NCBI RefSeq assembly: GCF_014237865.1
Contig: NZ_JACJUU010000009.1
Coordinates: 31,854 to 95,853 of the forward strand
Direction: 5' to 3'
Length of the DNA: 64,000 nt
Source: Pusillimonas minor
Lineage (GTDB): Bacteria > Pseudomonadota > Gammaproteobacteria > Burkholderiales > Burkholderiaceae_B
Numbering within the stretch: position 1 is the stretch's first letter; each line of letters starts with the position of its first letter. The position numbers and the translations under genes were made by a program. This document shows positions 10,066 to 20,533 of the stretch, piece after piece. The notes beneath the pieces were generated by a model. It was not told where the DNA came from. It saw only the letters and a list, made by a program, of their open reading frames with translations, and did not search any database.

Positions 10066-12651
10066 ATGCTGGATACCTACCGCCAACACGTTGCCGAGCG
10101 CGCCGCGCTGGGCATTCCCCCGCTTCCCCTGTCGGCCCAACAAACCGCCGACCTGATCGAACTGCTGAAGAACCCGCCTGCCGGCGAGGAAAGCTATCTC
10201 CTCGACCTAATCACCCATCGCGTTCCTGCAGGCGTCGACGACGCTGCCAAAGTAAAAGCCTCGTACCTGGCAGCCGTTGCATTCGGCACCGAGAAATGCG
10301 CGCTCATCAGCCCCGAAAAAGCCACTGAGTTGCTGGGCACCATGCTGGGCGGCTACAACATCCAGCCGCTCATCGAATTGCTCGACAACGCTGCGCTGGC
10401 ACCCGTTGCCGCCAACGCGCTCAAGCACACTTTGCTGATGTTCGACGCCTTCCACGATGTCCAGGAAAAGGCCGAGAGAGGCAATGCATTTGCCAAAGAA
10501 GTCATGCAAAGCTGGGCCGACGGCGAGTGGTTCACCACACGCCCCGAAGTACCTCAAAGCATGACCGTCACGGTATTCAAGGTATCGGGCGAAACCAACA
10601 CCGACGATCTGTCGCCCGCGCCCGACGCCTGGAGCCGCCCCGACATTCCGTTGCATGCCTTGGCCATGCTCAAAAACCCCCGCCCCGGTATCGAACCCGA
10701 CGAACCCGGCAAAGTTGGCCCAGTCAAGTTCCTTGAAAGCCTGAAAGACAAAGGCCATCAAATTGCCTACGTAGGCGACGTGGTCGGTACGGGCTCTTCA
10801 CGCAAATCGGCGACAAACTCGGTACTGTGGTTCACCGGTCAAGACATCCCGTTCGTGCCCAACAAGCGTTTTGGCGGCGTATGCCTGGGCAGCAAAATTG
10901 CCCCCATCTTCTACAACACCATGGAAGATGCCGGCGCACTGCCCATCGAGGTCGACGTTTCGGCCATGAACACCGGCGACGTCGTTGAACTACGCCCCTA
11001 CGAAGGCAAAGCCCTGAAAAACGGCGAAGTCATTGCCGAGTTCCAGGTCAAGTCCGACGTACTGTTCGACGAAGTTCGCGCCGGCGGCCGCATTCCCCTG
11101 ATCATTGGTCGTGGCCTGACCGCAAAGGCCCGCGAAGCGCTCGGCCTGCCTGCATCTACCCTGTTCCGCTTGCCCAATAGCCCTGTCGACTCTGGCAAAG
11201 GCTTTACGCTGGCCCAGAAAATGGTGGGTCGCGCCTGTGGTTTGCCCGAAGGCCTGGGTATCCGCCCCGGTACATACTGCGAGCCCAAGATGACTTCTGT
11301 GGGTAGCCAGGACACCACCGGCCCCATGACACGCGACGAGCTCAAAGACCTGGCCTGCCTGGGTTTCTCGGCCGACCTGGTCATGCAGTCGTTCTGCCAT
11401 ACGGCCGCTTACCCCAAGCCTGTCGACGTCAAAACTCACCACGAACTGCCCGACTTCATCAGCACCCGCGGCGGTATTTCGTTGCGCCCCGGCGACGGCA
11501 TCATCCACTCGTGGCTGAACCGCATGCTGTTGCCCGACACCGTCGGTACTGGCGGCGACTCGCACACCCGCTTCCCCATTGGTATCAGCTTCCCGGCTGG
11601 CTCGGGCCTGGTAGCCTTTGCCGCTGCCACCGGCGTTATGCCGCTCGATATGCCCGAGTCGGTGCTGGTCCGCTTCAAGGGCAAAATGCAGCCCGGTGTC
11701 ACCCTGCGCGACCTGGTCAACGCCATTCCGCTTTACGCCATCAAGCAGGGCTTGCTTACCGTCGAGAAAAAAGGCAAGAAAAACATTTTCTCGGGTCGCA
11801 TCCTCGAAATCGAAGGCTTGCCCGACCTGAAAATCGAACAGGCCTTCGAGCTGTCTGACGCATCGGCAGAGCGTTCGGCGGCTGCATGTACTGTGCGCCT
11901 GAACAAAGAGCCCATCATCGAGTACATCAACAGCAACATCACCATGTTGAAGTGGATGATCGCCAACGGCTACCAAGATCAGCGCACCATTACACGCCGC
12001 ATCAAGGCCATGGAAGCCTGGCTGGCAAACCCGCAATTGCTCGAACCCGATGCCGACGCCGAATACGCCGCCGTTATCGACATTGACCTGGCCGACATTC
12101 ACGAACCTATCGTGGCTTGCCCGAACGACCCCGACGACGTCAAGACGATGTCCGAGGTTTCCGGCACAACTATCGACGAAGTGTTTATCGGTAGCTGCAT
12201 GACCAACATCGGCCACTTCCGTGCCGCTTCCAAGCTGCTGGAAAACAAGCGCGACATCCCGGTCAAGCTGTGGGTTGCGCCTCCAACCAAAATGGATCAG
12301 CACCAACTGACCGAAGAAGGCCACTACGGCGTTCTGGGGACAGCAGGTGCCCGCATGGAAATGCCCGGCTGCTCGTTGTGCATGGGCAACCAGGCGCAAG
12401 TTCGCGAAGGCGCAACCGTCATGTCTACCAGTACCCGTAACTTCCCGAACCGTCTGGGTAAAAACTCGAATGTGTTCCTGGGTTCGGCCGAACTGGCTGC
12501 CATTTGCTCGCGTCTGGGTCGTATCCCGACCAAAGAAGAGTACCTGGCCGACATGGGCATCCTGGAACAAAACAGCAGCGATATCTATCGCTACATGAAC
12601 TTCGATCAGATCGAAGAGTTCCAGAAGGTCGCTGACACCGTCAAAGTCTGA
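10066..12651 (+). CDS. acnB: Bifunctional aconitate hydratase 2 / 2-methylisocitrate dehydratase
   Basis: The 861-residue protein has the AcnB length and layout: an N-terminal HEAT-like domain (about 1-160), a swivelling domain, then the Fe-S catalytic domains. It interconverts citrate and isocitrate and can hydrate 2-methyl-cis-aconitate. Features include [35 protein letters not shown], and cluster-ligand regions [14 protein letters not shown] and [12 protein letters not shown]. It follows mdh by about 100 nt with a hairpin in between and ends at a strong terminator. Confidence 0.97.
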   Translation: MLDTYRQHVAERAALGIPPLPLSAQQTADLIELLKNPPAGEESYLLDLITHRVPAGVDDAAKVKASYLAAVAFGTEKCALISPEKATELLGTMLGGYNIQPLIELLDNAALAPVAANALKHTLLMFDAFHDVQEKAERGNAFAKEVMQSWADGEWFTTRPEVPQSMTVTVFKVSGETNTDDLSPAPDAWSRPDIPLHALAMLKNPRPGIEPDEPGKVGPVKFLESLKDKGHQIAYVGDVVGTGSSRKSATNSVLWFTGQDIPFVPNKRFGGVCLGSKIAPIFYNTMEDAGALPIEVDVSAMNTGDVVELRPYEGKALKNGEVIAEFQVKSDVLFDEVRAGGRIPLIIGRGLTAKAREALGLPASTLFRLPNSPVDSGKGFTLAQKMVGRACGLPEGLGIRPGTYCEPKMTSVGSQDTTGPMTRDELKDLACLGFSADLVMQSFCHTAAYPKPVDVKTHHELPDFISTRGGISLRPGDGIIHSWLNRMLLPDTVGTGGDSHTRFPIGISFPAGSGLVAFAAATGVMPLDMPESVLVRFKGKMQPGVTLRDLVNAIPLYAIKQGLLTVEKKGKKNIFSGRILEIEGLPDLKIEQAFELSDASAERSAAACTVRLNKEPIIEYINSNITMLKWMIANGYQDQRTITRRIKAMEAWLANPQLLEPDADAEYAAVIDIDLADIHEPIVACPNDPDDVKTMSEVSGTTIDEVFIGSCMTNIGHFRAASKLLENKRDIPVKLWVAPPTKMDQHQLTEEGHYGVLGTAGARMEMPGCSLCMGNQAQVREGATVMSTSTRNFPNRLGKNSNVFLGSAELAAICSRLGRIPTKEEYLADMGILEQNSSDIYRYMNFDQIEEFQKVADTVKV

Positions 12652-12673
12652 CCCTGACAGGCCTGCTCTGTTT

Positions 12674-12705
12674 ATCCCCCGCGCAGCAATGCGCGGGGGA
12701 TTTTT
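12674..12705 (+). terminator. Rho-independent terminator of acnB
   Basis: A perfect 12-bp stem (ATCCCCCGCGCA, 12674-12685, with TGCGCGGGGGAT, 12690-12701), GCAA loop and T run follow 22 nt after the acnB stop. Confidence 0.93.
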
Positions 12706-12753
12706 ACTTCTTGCACGCGTTACACTAGCACTGTCTGAATCTTGTATTGCACC

Positions 12754-13965
12754 ATGTCAACTACACCAAAATCCGGTTCCACCCGTCTGACCGCCGATGC
12801 GCGACGCCTCACGTCTTTGGCCGAAGCGCTGGCGCTGTCGGGCAGCCGCGTCGAAGACCTGTTCTGGGAAAGCCAGATTACCGCACTGATTGCCAAGCTG
12901 CTCAAGGGCAAGCCCAACCGGCACATCGAATCTGCGCTCGAGGCACTGGTGCCCGACCGCATGGCAGCCTACGAAATTCTGGTCGAAATGGCCGAAACCG
13001 GCTCTGAATCCGTGCAGCTCGACGGGCCTGACGGCCCCTATGACGTTTTGCTTGTCTCTGCCCCCATTCTGGTCTGGACGCGCTACCAGTTACCCGTGCC
13101 GTCACCGCTGAGCCCCAAAGAGGCCGACACCCTGGTCAAGGCATTGCAACAGCACGTGCTGGCTGAAGGCGCTCGCGTTGCCTTGCTGCCCGAAATCGTC
13201 AGTTTCGAACAAATGCCGCAAACCTTCCAGGACACCGCACGCTGGACCCTGCAACTCGGTCAGGCCGCCGTGTCGGGTAAAGCGACGCACCCCGAGGTTC
13301 GCCCCATGCCCAACACCGAAGGCATGCTGGCCGATGCACGTTTTGTTGTGGCCACAGTTGCCGTCCCCAAAGGCAAGGCTGTATTTGCCTGGCAAGCCGC
13401 CACCGACGACATCGCCGGGCATCGCGCAGCTTGCCATCAGCAATGGCAAGACGCCATCAACCCGGTTATTCAGGCGCGTTACACGGCCTGCACCATCGAC
13501 TACGTCCAGCCCGACGCCTATTACGTGAACAGTCGCGAAGCCGACCGCCGTATCCGCCCGCTGGCCTTGAAAGCTGCGGTGATATGGCTGCAAAACGCCG
13601 CCAACCTCAGGGGCTCCGAACTGCAGGCCGCTATTGTCGGGTGTGGCGAATCCATGATCGAAGAGTACCGGGTTGGCTTTACCACGCGCCACAGCCAGCA
13701 GGTTATTTACGGCTGCGTCTGGCCCATTCTTAGCAAAGAAGAGGCCGCAGGCGCCGCCATCGACAACGGGGCCCCCACCATCCCCGACGAAATCGCCGCC
13801 CATCTGGCTGAAGTGGGCGTGACCGAAATCAAGCTGATCAGCGGGCTGGCCACCACCGAAATCTGCGAAGATTGCGGTGCGCCGTTTTTCCCCAATGCAC
13901 TGGGCGAAATGATGCACCCGGAGCTCCCCGAAGAGACCGACCTCGAACCGCGTCACTTCCATTAA
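12754..13965 (+). CDS. DUF2863 family protein, function unknown
   Basis: The 403-residue soluble protein begins MSTTPKSGSTRLTADARRLTS. Its length and segments such as DLFWESQITALIAKLL, APILVWTRYQLP and VNSREADRRIRPL match the DUF2863 family, which is found mainly in Burkholderiales. No catalytic motif, signal peptide or membrane segment is evident. The C-terminus has a CEDCGAPFFPN pair of Cys that might bind metal, which is a guess. ATG 12754 is preferred over an upstream TTG. It precedes earP on the same strand by 52 nt, but a functional link is not established. Confidence 0.75.
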   Translation: MSTTPKSGSTRLTADARRLTSLAEALALSGSRVEDLFWESQITALIAKLLKGKPNRHIESALEALVPDRMAAYEILVEMAETGSESVQLDGPDGPYDVLLVSAPILVWTRYQLPVPSPLSPKEADTLVKALQQHVLAEGARVALLPEIVSFEQMPQTFQDTARWTLQLGQAAVSGKATHPEVRPMPNTEGMLADARFVVATVAVPKGKAVFAWQAATDDIAGHRAACHQQWQDAINPVIQARYTACTIDYVQPDAYYVNSREADRRIRPLALKAAVIWLQNAANLRGSELQAAIVGCGESMIEEYRVGFTTRHSQQVIYGCVWPILSKEEAAGAAIDNGAPTIPDEIAAHLAEVGVTEIKLISGLATTEICEDCGAPFFPNALGEMMHPELPEETDLEPRHFH

Positions 13966-14017
13966 CCACTCTTCGGGCGGTGTCACCCCAAAGCCACCGC
14001 CCTTCGCCTGCTTTGCC

Positions 14018-15115
14018 ATGCATTTTGATATTTTCTGCCGGGTCATCGACAACTTCGGTGACATCGGGGTGTGCTGGCGCCTGGCGCGCCAACTGGCCCA
14101 TGCGCCAAACGGACACCATGTCACCCTCTGGGTAGACGATATCCATCGATTCCAGCGTATTGAGGCCTCAATCACGCTCCAGCCTGTTCAATCCCTGACG
14201 CACAACATCACGGTGGTTCATTGGACAACGCCTGCCCTCCTGCGTGAACCCGGTGACGTTGTGATCGAGGCCTTCAGCTGCGACCCGCCACAAACGTTTA
14301 TTGACGCCATGAAAGCCAAAGGCAGTTTGTGGATCAACCTGGAATACTTAAGCGCCGAGGACTGGGTCGAATCTTGTCATGCCCTGCCTTCACTGCAATC
14401 GAACGGTCTGCGCAAGTTCTTTTTCTTTCCGGGGTTCACCCCGAAAACGGGCGGCTTGCTGCGCGAACACGACTTGTTGGCACAACGCGATGCCTGGCAA
14501 TCAGATAGCCGCCAACGCGTTGCGCAATTGGCTGCATTGAATGTCCCGGCCGACGTGATTGCAGGGCTGCAGACGGGTTGGCGACAAGCGCTGCTGTTTG
14601 GCTACCCCGGTGCGCCCGCAACGGCGCTGACCGATGCGCTTGAGGCCACCCAGACGCCCTGGGTGGTGTTGGTGCCCCAGGGGATGCATCCCGACATCAT
14701 CAACGTGGCCACACCCCATGTGCGCGTTGTTGAAATCCCGTTTGTAGACCAGGCTGGCTTTGACCGCCTGCTATGGCGCAGTGACCTGAATTTCGTCAGG
14801 GGTGAAGACTCTTTGGTACGCGCGCTTTGGGCGGGCAAGCCGCTGGTATGGCAAATTTACGAACAAGAAGACGACACGCACCTGATTAAATTACAGGCGT
14901 GGCTTGCACATAGCGGCTACCCCGACGCCGTCGGGCAATTGATGCTGGCCTGGAACAAGAAAGAAGACAGCGCAGCAAGACAGCACCTTGACACCCTGCT
15001 GCAGGGCCCCGCATGGGACGACTGGGTGGCAGCAGCTGCACGCTGGACAGACAGCCTGGCACAACAGCCCGATTTGGCCACCAACCTGACGGCGTTTTGC
15101 GCGAGAAATTGCTAA
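14018..15115 (+). CDS. earP: Elongation factor P arginine rhamnosyltransferase EarP
   Basis: The 365-residue protein matches EarP, a GT-B glycosyltransferase that transfers rhamnose from dTDP-rhamnose to Arg32 of EF-P, relieving ribosome stalling at polyproline. The N-terminal motif DIFCRVIDNFGDIGVCWRLA contains the conserved Asp pair (D11 and D15), and the nucleotide-sugar site RGEDSLVRALWAGKP has Glu263. Both are key positions in characterised EarP proteins. The next gene is efp with arginine at position 32, the expected partner. The spacing is 83 nt. Confidence 0.95.
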   Translation: MHFDIFCRVIDNFGDIGVCWRLARQLAHAPNGHHVTLWVDDIHRFQRIEASITLQPVQSLTHNITVVHWTTPALLREPGDVVIEAFSCDPPQTFIDAMKAKGSLWINLEYLSAEDWVESCHALPSLQSNGLRKFFFFPGFTPKTGGLLREHDLLAQRDAWQSDSRQRVAQLAALNVPADVIAGLQTGWRQALLFGYPGAPATALTDALEATQTPWVVLVPQGMHPDIINVATPHVRVVEIPFVDQAGFDRLLWRSDLNFVRGEDSLVRALWAGKPLVWQIYEQEDDTHLIKLQAWLAHSGYPDAVGQLMLAWNKKEDSAARQHLDTLLQGPAWDDWVAAAARWTDSLAQQPDLATNLTAFCARNC

Positions 15116-15198
15116 ACACGTTAAAATAGTGGGCTTTGTATTAACGCTTTTGGCCCGGAAGGCCGGCTTTAAGCACACTATTTCCCGGAGTTTTTCTA

Positions 15199-15756
15199 AT
15201 GAAAACCGCACAAGAACTGCGCGTAGGTAACGTCGTAATGGTAGGTGGCGAGCCGCTGGTTGTCCAGAAGGCCGAATACAACAAATCGGGCCGTAACTCG
15301 GCGGTTGTCAAACTGAAGTTCAAGAACCTGTTGTCGGGTTCGGGCAGCGAATCGGTTTACAAAGCTGACGAAAAGTTCGAAATCGTCATGCTCGACAAAA
15401 AAGAATGCACTTATTCGTACTTTGCCGACCCCATGTACGCCTTCATGGACGAAGAGTACAACCAGTACGAAGTTGAAGCCGACAGCATGGGCGAGGCGCT
15501 GGACTACCTTGAAGAAGGCATGACGGTTGAAGTCGTATTCTACGAAGGCCGTGCCATCTCGGTTGAACTGCCCACTATTATCGTGCGCGAAATCATTTAC
15601 ACCGAACCGGCCGTCAAAGGCGACACCTCGGGTAAAGTGCTTAAACCCGCAAAAATCAACACCGGCAAAGAAATCAGCGTACCGCTGTTCTGCAATATTG
15701 GCGACAAAATCGAAATCGATACCCGCACAGGCGAGTACCGCAGCCGCGTGATGTAA
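15199..15756 (+). CDS. efp: Elongation factor P (arginine-32 type)
   Basis: The 185-residue protein has the three beta-barrel domains of EF-P and the normal length. The loop KSGRNSAVV places Arg at position 32, the residue rhamnosylated by EarP, rather than the lysine modified by EpmAB. C-terminal [17 protein letters not shown] is typical. EF-P binds the ribosomal E site and rescues polyproline-stalled ribosomes. GGAG lies a few bases before ATG 15199. It ends at a terminator shared with the convergent gene. Confidence 0.97.
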   Translation: MKTAQELRVGNVVMVGGEPLVVQKAEYNKSGRNSAVVKLKFKNLLSGSGSESVYKADEKFEIVMLDKKECTYSYFADPMYAFMDEEYNQYEVEADSMGEALDYLEEGMTVEVVFYEGRAISVELPTIIVREIIYTEPAVKGDTSGKVLKPAKINTGKEISVPLFCNIGDKIEIDTRTGEYRSRVM

Positions 15757-15773
15757 AGCACATGTGCTGCCAC

Positions 15774-15809
15774 AATAAAAAAACGGGCCTGGGCCCGTTT
15801 TTTTATTGC
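15774..15809. terminator. Bidirectional terminator between efp and the DUF1178 gene
   Basis: AATAAAAAAACGGGCC and its complement GGCCCGTTTTTTTATT form a long near-perfect stem around a tiny loop at 15790-15791. It gives U runs on both strands. The stop codon of the convergent minus-strand gene lies in its right arm. Confidence 0.85.
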
Positions 15810-16312
15810 ATGCGTTCGTCGTCGAGGTAGTCGGGCACCGGCAAGACCGTCACGCCTTCTTCGGCCAGCGCCTCGCGCTCTTCGGGGGTAGCGGTGCCAC
15901 GAATGGCACGCTCTTCGACCTCGCCGTGGTGCATGCGCAAGGCCTCTTCTGCGAAACGGGGGCCGACGTTTTCAGTATTACGAATGATGTCGCGCACCTT
16001 GTGCATGACCTCGGCTTGCAAGGCCGCTAACTGCGACATGGCTGGCGCGGCGAGTTCGGCGTTTCGGGCCGGGTGCGAAGGCGCCACCGATACGGCGGCG
16101 GAAACGTCACCCGACGTACCGGGCGCATCGGCACGCGAACGCCCGCGGTTAATGCGCGATGCCGTCAGTTTTTTGGCAACCTGCTTACTGTTGCACACCG
16201 GGCATGTCAAAAGCCCACGCGCCAGTTGCGACTCGTAGTTGTCGTCAGAACCAAACCAGCCCTCGAAGACGTGGCCCAGCTCACATTGAAGGTCGAATAC
16301 TTTAAGTGCCAT
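15803..16312 (-). CDS. DUF1178 family protein
   Basis: The 169-residue protein begins MALKVFDLQCELGHVFEGWFG and has a likely zinc-binding LTCPVCNSKQVAKKL around residues 34-48, both typical of DUF1178. The second half is rich in Ala and charged residues with a helix QAEVMHKVRDIIRNTENVG. No enzymatic function is known. Its start lies 28 nt from the stop of the Yej-type ATPase gene, so it may be the last gene of that transcript. Confidence 0.85.
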   Translation of the reverse strand: MALKVFDLQCELGHVFEGWFGSDDNYESQLARGLLTCPVCNSKQVAKKLTASRINRGRSRADAPGTSGDVSAAVSVAPSHPARNAELAAPAMSQLAALQAEVMHKVRDIIRNTENVGPRFAEEALRMHHGEVEERAIRGTATPEEREALAEEGVTVLPVPDYLDDERMQ

Positions 16313-16339
16313 AGACCCCCATTATAAGCCCTGCAGGCC

Positions 16340-18094
16340 TTAAAGACGGGGCACTGCCGCCAATAAGCGTTGCGTTTCTGCATGCTGGGGCGACTGAAGT
16401 AGCGCCGCCGTGTCGCCGATTTCGACAATGCGTCCGCCCTGCATAATCGCAATCCGGTCAGACAAGTACTCGACCACACCAAAATTATGGGTGATGAACA
16501 GATAGGCCATATTGAATTCGGCCTGCAGATCTTGCAGCAACTGTATAAGCTGCGCCTGCACAGAGACGTCGAGCGCCGAGGTGGGTTCGTCGCAAACCAG
16601 CACCGCAGGCTCGACCGCCAGGGCACGCGCAATAGCGATACGCTGGCGCTGCCCACCCGAAAACTCATGCGGATAGCGGTTAACGGTGTTGACCGGCAGC
16701 CCGACGCGTTGCAGCAGCTGCTTGACGTGCGCGCGCCGATCGGCGACCGAACGACCGGGTCGCAAAGCGGCAACGCCCTCTTCAAGGATATCGCCCACCA
16801 GCATGCGCGGGTCGAGCGATGCGTACGGGTCTTGAAACACGATCTGGAGTCGTCGACGCATGGCCTTGAGTTGCGCCGCCCGGGCATCAAATAACGACTC
16901 ACCCTCAAGCCAGGCTTGCCCGGAGATGTGGGCCTGTTTGTCGAGCAGCCTTAACAAGGCCTTGGCCGTGGTTGTCTTGCCGCAGCCCGACTCACCCAAT
17001 AACGCCAGCGTTTCGCCCGCACGAAGCTCGAACGAGAGGTCGTCGACAACGCGGTTGTGCCCGGTCACCCGTCGCAATATCCCACTGCGCTGCGGGTAGC
17101 TGACGCCCAGGTGTCGAACCGACAGCACCACCGGCGCCTGATCGAGCCCGGACTTGAAGGCCGGATGCGCTTGGGGTGCCTGCGGAACGTCAACGCCCTG
17201 AGCCGGGAGATCAGAGACACTATGACTATTTCCGCCCGCAGCAAACAAGGGTGGCGCGGTGGACGGCGCCAGGGGTTGCCCTCGCTTGGCAAAAGAAGGG
17301 ACTGCAGCCAGCAAGGCGCGCGCATAAGGATGACGCGGATCGGCAAAAAATTCGGCCGCCGGGCGCGTTTCGAGAATTTCGCCGGCGCGCATCAACGCCA
17401 CATGGTCGGCCACGCTTTTTACAATAGCCAGGTCGTGCGTAATGAGGAGAATCCCAAGCCCCATTTCTTTCTGGATGTCGGCCAGAAGACGCAAGATTTG
17501 CCCTTGCACGGTCACATCAAGCGCAGTGGTCGGCTCGTCGGCAATTAAAACATCGGGCTCGGCCGCCAACGCAATCGCAATCATGATGCGCTGTTTTTGG
17601 CCCCCGGAGAACTGGAAGGGATAGTCGTCGATGCGGCGTTCGGGATCTGGGATACCCACCCTGGACAGCCAGTAAATGGCACGTTCGCGGGCTTTGCTGC
17701 CGCGAAACCGGGTGTGGGCCTGCAACGTCTCGAGAATTTGCCGCCCCACCGTCATAACCGGATTCAGACTGGTCGAAGGCTCTTGAAACACCATGGCCAA
17801 GCGGCCGCCACGCACACGGCGCATTTGCGCTTCGGGTAAAGCGTTAAGTTCTTGCTCGCCCGCCCAGACCCGGCCGGCGACCACCTGCCCCGCCTCGGGC
17901 AACAAACGCATCAATGCCAGCGCCGTCATACTTTTGCCGCAGCCCGACTCACCCACCAGGGCAAAAGTCTGGCCCTTTTCAATGGCCAGACTTAATGATC
18001 GCACGGCATCATTGACGCCAGCCTCGGTCTGTAAACGTACCGACAACGCCTCGACCGTCAGCGCGGCCCCCAAACCCGATGACAACGTCGTCAT
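16340..18094 (-). CDS. Peptide ABC transporter ATPase with two fused nucleotide-binding domains (YejF-like)
   Basis: The 584-residue protein has two complete ABC domains in tandem. NBD1 has Walker A GESGCGKS (48-55), signature FSGGQKQR (162-169) and Walker B VLIADEPTTALD (182-193). NBD2 has Walker A GESGCGKT (367-374), signature FSGGQRQR (478-485) and Walker B VLVCDEPTSALD. A 100-residue linker separates them. The fusion is characteristic of YejF/DppDF-type importers of oligopeptides or peptide antibiotics such as microcin C. Its ATG overlaps the stop of the preceding permease gene (ATGA). Confidence 0.92.
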   Translation of the reverse strand: MTTLSSGLGAALTVEALSVRLQTEAGVNDAVRSLSLAIEKGQTFALVGESGCGKSMTALALMRLLPEAGQVVAGRVWAGEQELNALPEAQMRRVRGGRLAMVFQEPSTSLNPVMTVGRQILETLQAHTRFRGSKARERAIYWLSRVGIPDPERRIDDYPFQFSGGQKQRIMIAIALAAEPDVLIADEPTTALDVTVQGQILRLLADIQKEMGLGILLITHDLAIVKSVADHVALMRAGEILETRPAAEFFADPRHPYARALLAAVPSFAKRGQPLAPSTAPPLFAAGGNSHSVSDLPAQGVDVPQAPQAHPAFKSGLDQAPVVLSVRHLGVSYPQRSGILRRVTGHNRVVDDLSFELRAGETLALLGESGCGKTTTAKALLRLLDKQAHISGQAWLEGESLFDARAAQLKAMRRRLQIVFQDPYASLDPRMLVGDILEEGVAALRPGRSVADRRAHVKQLLQRVGLPVNTVNRYPHEFSGGQRQRIAIARALAVEPAVLVCDEPTSALDVSVQAQLIQLLQDLQAEFNMAYLFITHNFGVVEYLSDRIAIMQGGRIVEIGDTAALLQSPQHAETQRLLAAVPRL

Positions 18095-19551
18095 GATGAG
18101 CGCCCCCCGGAAACAGCGGATGCTTTTAGTTTGCGCACGGGTTTGAAGCGACGCATGCGCGGGTCAAAAGCCTGTTGCACGGCGTCGGCAAAAATGTTGG
18201 CGGCAAGGACCAGGGCCAGCATGAAAACAAACGCGGCCAGCAGGTTCCACCAAATCATCGGGTCGCGCGACATTTCGAGGCGAGACGCATCGATCATGGT
18301 GCCGAACGACGCCATGCTGGGGTCAACGCCAATACCCAGATAAGAAAGAACGGCCTCGTAGAGCACAAGCCCGGAAAACTGCAGCACCATGGTTATCAGG
18401 ACAATATGCATGACATTGGGCAACAAATGGCGAAACATAATGCGCCAGTGACTGACGCCAAATGCCCTGGCCGCCTGAACGTATTCAAGCTCGCGCAGCT
18501 TGAGCGCTTCGGCCCGCAACAATCGGCACAAACCAGCCCAGCCGGTAAACCCAAGAATCAGACACAACAGAAACAGACGCAGGTCGGCACGTGCCGCGAC
18601 CGTTGGGAAGGACTCGGGGTTGTTGTCGATATACACCTGCATCATCAGCACGCAAGCAGCAATAAGCAACACACCGGGAATGGACGTGAGCGTGGTGTAG
18701 ATGTACTGGATGACGTCGTCGATACGGCCCTTGAAGTACCCGGCCGACAGGCCGAACACCAGCGCCGGCGGCAACATGGACAACGTTGTCAGCGTACCGA
18801 TGACCAGTGCCGTCCGGATACTTTTAAGCGACTGGCGCAAGACATCGTTGCCCGTGCGGTCGGTGCCCAGCACATGGTAGTCGAGGCCTAGAGACACAAC
18901 CAGACCAAACAGCATCAACAATATGGCCGTCATGATCCACATCGCTCGCCACGGCAATTGTGTCTGCCCTTGCCACCAGTAATCAAATGCTTGCCTGGCA
19001 TTACGCCCGCCTCGCAACACGGCAAGCGTCAGCAACCCCGCTAGCCCCAACGCAAGGCATAGGCCTACGCCAACCCCAAGCAAACTGCGTTGCAGCACAT
19101 CGGCTGTATGCTCCGAATCTGACGTCAGCAACAGACCCGCATGAGCCAGGCGCGGAAAGTCACGCACGGGTTGGCCGTCAATCAGCTGAGTCTCTTTGGT
19201 AAATTGCCGGATAGCAAGCGGCGCCGAATAGGTCTTTTCGGGGTGCGCCATTTGCGTGTACGACAGTAAGTCGTCGAGCGCCGACCGAACCACCGGTGAA
19301 TAGACAACCGCTTGATCGGGTTGACCGGATTCGGCGGGCAGTACCGGGCGGTAATGAATGGAATCCAGCAACGCCACCAGGGCAAAACAAAACAGCACAA
19401 CGGCCGCACACATGGCAGCCGATGACTGCCCAACATTACGCCAGGCCGCGCGCAATGCCGCGCTGCGCCGCACATAAAAGCCATAGGCCAGCATTGCCGC
19501 AAACAGCAACACAATAAAGACATCGGTAAACAAAAACACGAACTCTGGCAT
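18091..19551 (-). CDS. Peptide ABC transporter permease, YejE/OppC-like, with long N-terminal extension
   Basis: I place the start at ATG 19551 (MPEFVFLFTDVF), right after the upstream permease stop, giving 486 residues. The C-terminal half is a standard OppC-type permease with the EAA loop ELEYVQAARAFGVSHWRIMFRHLLPN and FDPRMRRF at the end. The N-terminal half is longer than in simple OppC proteins. It has two membrane helices, a loop of roughly 80-90 residues probably in the periplasm (between about 60 and 150), then further helices before the core. It pairs with the YejB-like permease encoded upstream. Confidence 0.88.
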   Translation of the reverse strand: MPEFVFLFTDVFIVLLFAAMLAYGFYVRRSAALRAAWRNVGQSSAAMCAAVVLFCFALVALLDSIHYRPVLPAESGQPDQAVVYSPVVRSALDDLLSYTQMAHPEKTYSAPLAIRQFTKETQLIDGQPVRDFPRLAHAGLLLTSDSEHTADVLQRSLLGVGVGLCLALGLAGLLTLAVLRGGRNARQAFDYWWQGQTQLPWRAMWIMTAILLMLFGLVVSLGLDYHVLGTDRTGNDVLRQSLKSIRTALVIGTLTTLSMLPPALVFGLSAGYFKGRIDDVIQYIYTTLTSIPGVLLIAACVLMMQVYIDNNPESFPTVAARADLRLFLLCLILGFTGWAGLCRLLRAEALKLRELEYVQAARAFGVSHWRIMFRHLLPNVMHIVLITMVLQFSGLVLYEAVLSYLGIGVDPSMASFGTMIDASRLEMSRDPMIWWNLLAAFVFMLALVLAANIFADAVQQAFDPRMRRFKPVRKLKASAVSGGRSS

Positions 19552-19555
19552 GGCG

Positions 19556-20533
19556 TTACTCGAATCGAACCCGGGGATCGACCAGGGTGTAAGAAATGTC
19601 GGCCAGCAACAGCCCGGCAATATAAAGCGCCGACCCCAAAAACACCATGGCGCGCACGATTGAAAAGTCTTGCGCGTTAATGGCGTCGATGGTGTAGCTG
19701 CCCAACCCCGGGATACCAAAGAACGATTCGGCAATAAGGCTGCCCATGAACAGCAACGGAATGGCAGAGACCGTACCCGTCAGGATGGGTAGCGAAGCAT
19801 TACGCAACACATGGCGAAACAGCACAATGCGTTCAGACAAGCCCTTGGCGCGGGCCGTACGCACATAATCTTTGCCGATTTCTTCAAGGAAGAGCGTGCG
19901 ATAAAAGCGGGCCTCGCTGCCCAGGCCCGAAATAACCGCCACCAGTACCGGCAACACCAAAAACCGCAAGCTGTCGATGCCATCGAGATAGCCCGAATAA
20001 GGCACCCAGCGCAGTACCTTGGCAAACAGCCATTGCCCGGCAATGATGTAAAAGAGCCCCGAGATGGACAACATGACCACACACAGCACCACCCCGACAA
20101 AATCGAGCCGGGTTGCCCTGAAAAACACCAGCAAGAGCGCAAAGGCAACACTTGCAATAAGCCCAAGGAAAAAACTGGGCAGGGCTAAAGCAAGACTCGG
20201 GCCCATACGCTGCCGGATCTCGTAGCCGATATCGCGACCCGCGTCAGAAAACCCGAAGTCGAACCTGAGCAACGGGACCGACCGCTCGTAGAAAATAGTG
20301 TTGGTCACCGTGCCCATGCCGGACGCGGCCGTGTTGTAAAACAGCGGCTTGTCGTAACCGCGATCGGCTTTCCATTTTTCGACGGCATCGGCGCTAACGC
20401 GCTGCCCGCCAATAGCCAACCGTGCCATATCGTCGGGCGTGTTCACCGCGAAGAACAACACAAACGTCAGCAGGTTGACGCCAATTAGAACGGCCACACC
20501 GTAAAACAAACGCCGGATGATATACGCGGTCAT
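19556..20533 (-). CDS. Peptide ABC transporter permease, YejB/DppB-like
   Basis: The 325-residue inner-membrane protein starts MTAYIIRRLFYGVAVLIGVN, the classical DppB-family N-terminal helix. It has about six helices, a periplasmic loop after helix 1, and the EAA-type loop DYVRTARAKGLSERIVLFRHVLRNA that contacts the ATPase. The C-terminus LVDPRVRFE is typical. The ATG overlaps the stop of the substrate-binding protein gene (ATGA), showing coupling. Confidence 0.92.
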   Translation of the reverse strand: MTAYIIRRLFYGVAVLIGVNLLTFVLFFAVNTPDDMARLAIGGQRVSADAVEKWKADRGYDKPLFYNTAASGMGTVTNTIFYERSVPLLRFDFGFSDAGRDIGYEIRQRMGPSLALALPSFFLGLIASVAFALLLVFFRATRLDFVGVVLCVVMLSISGLFYIIAGQWLFAKVLRWVPYSGYLDGIDSLRFLVLPVLVAVISGLGSEARFYRTLFLEEIGKDYVRTARAKGLSERIVLFRHVLRNASLPILTGTVSAIPLLFMGSLIAESFFGIPGLGSYTIDAINAQDFSIVRAMVFLGSALYIAGLLLADISYTLVDPRVRFE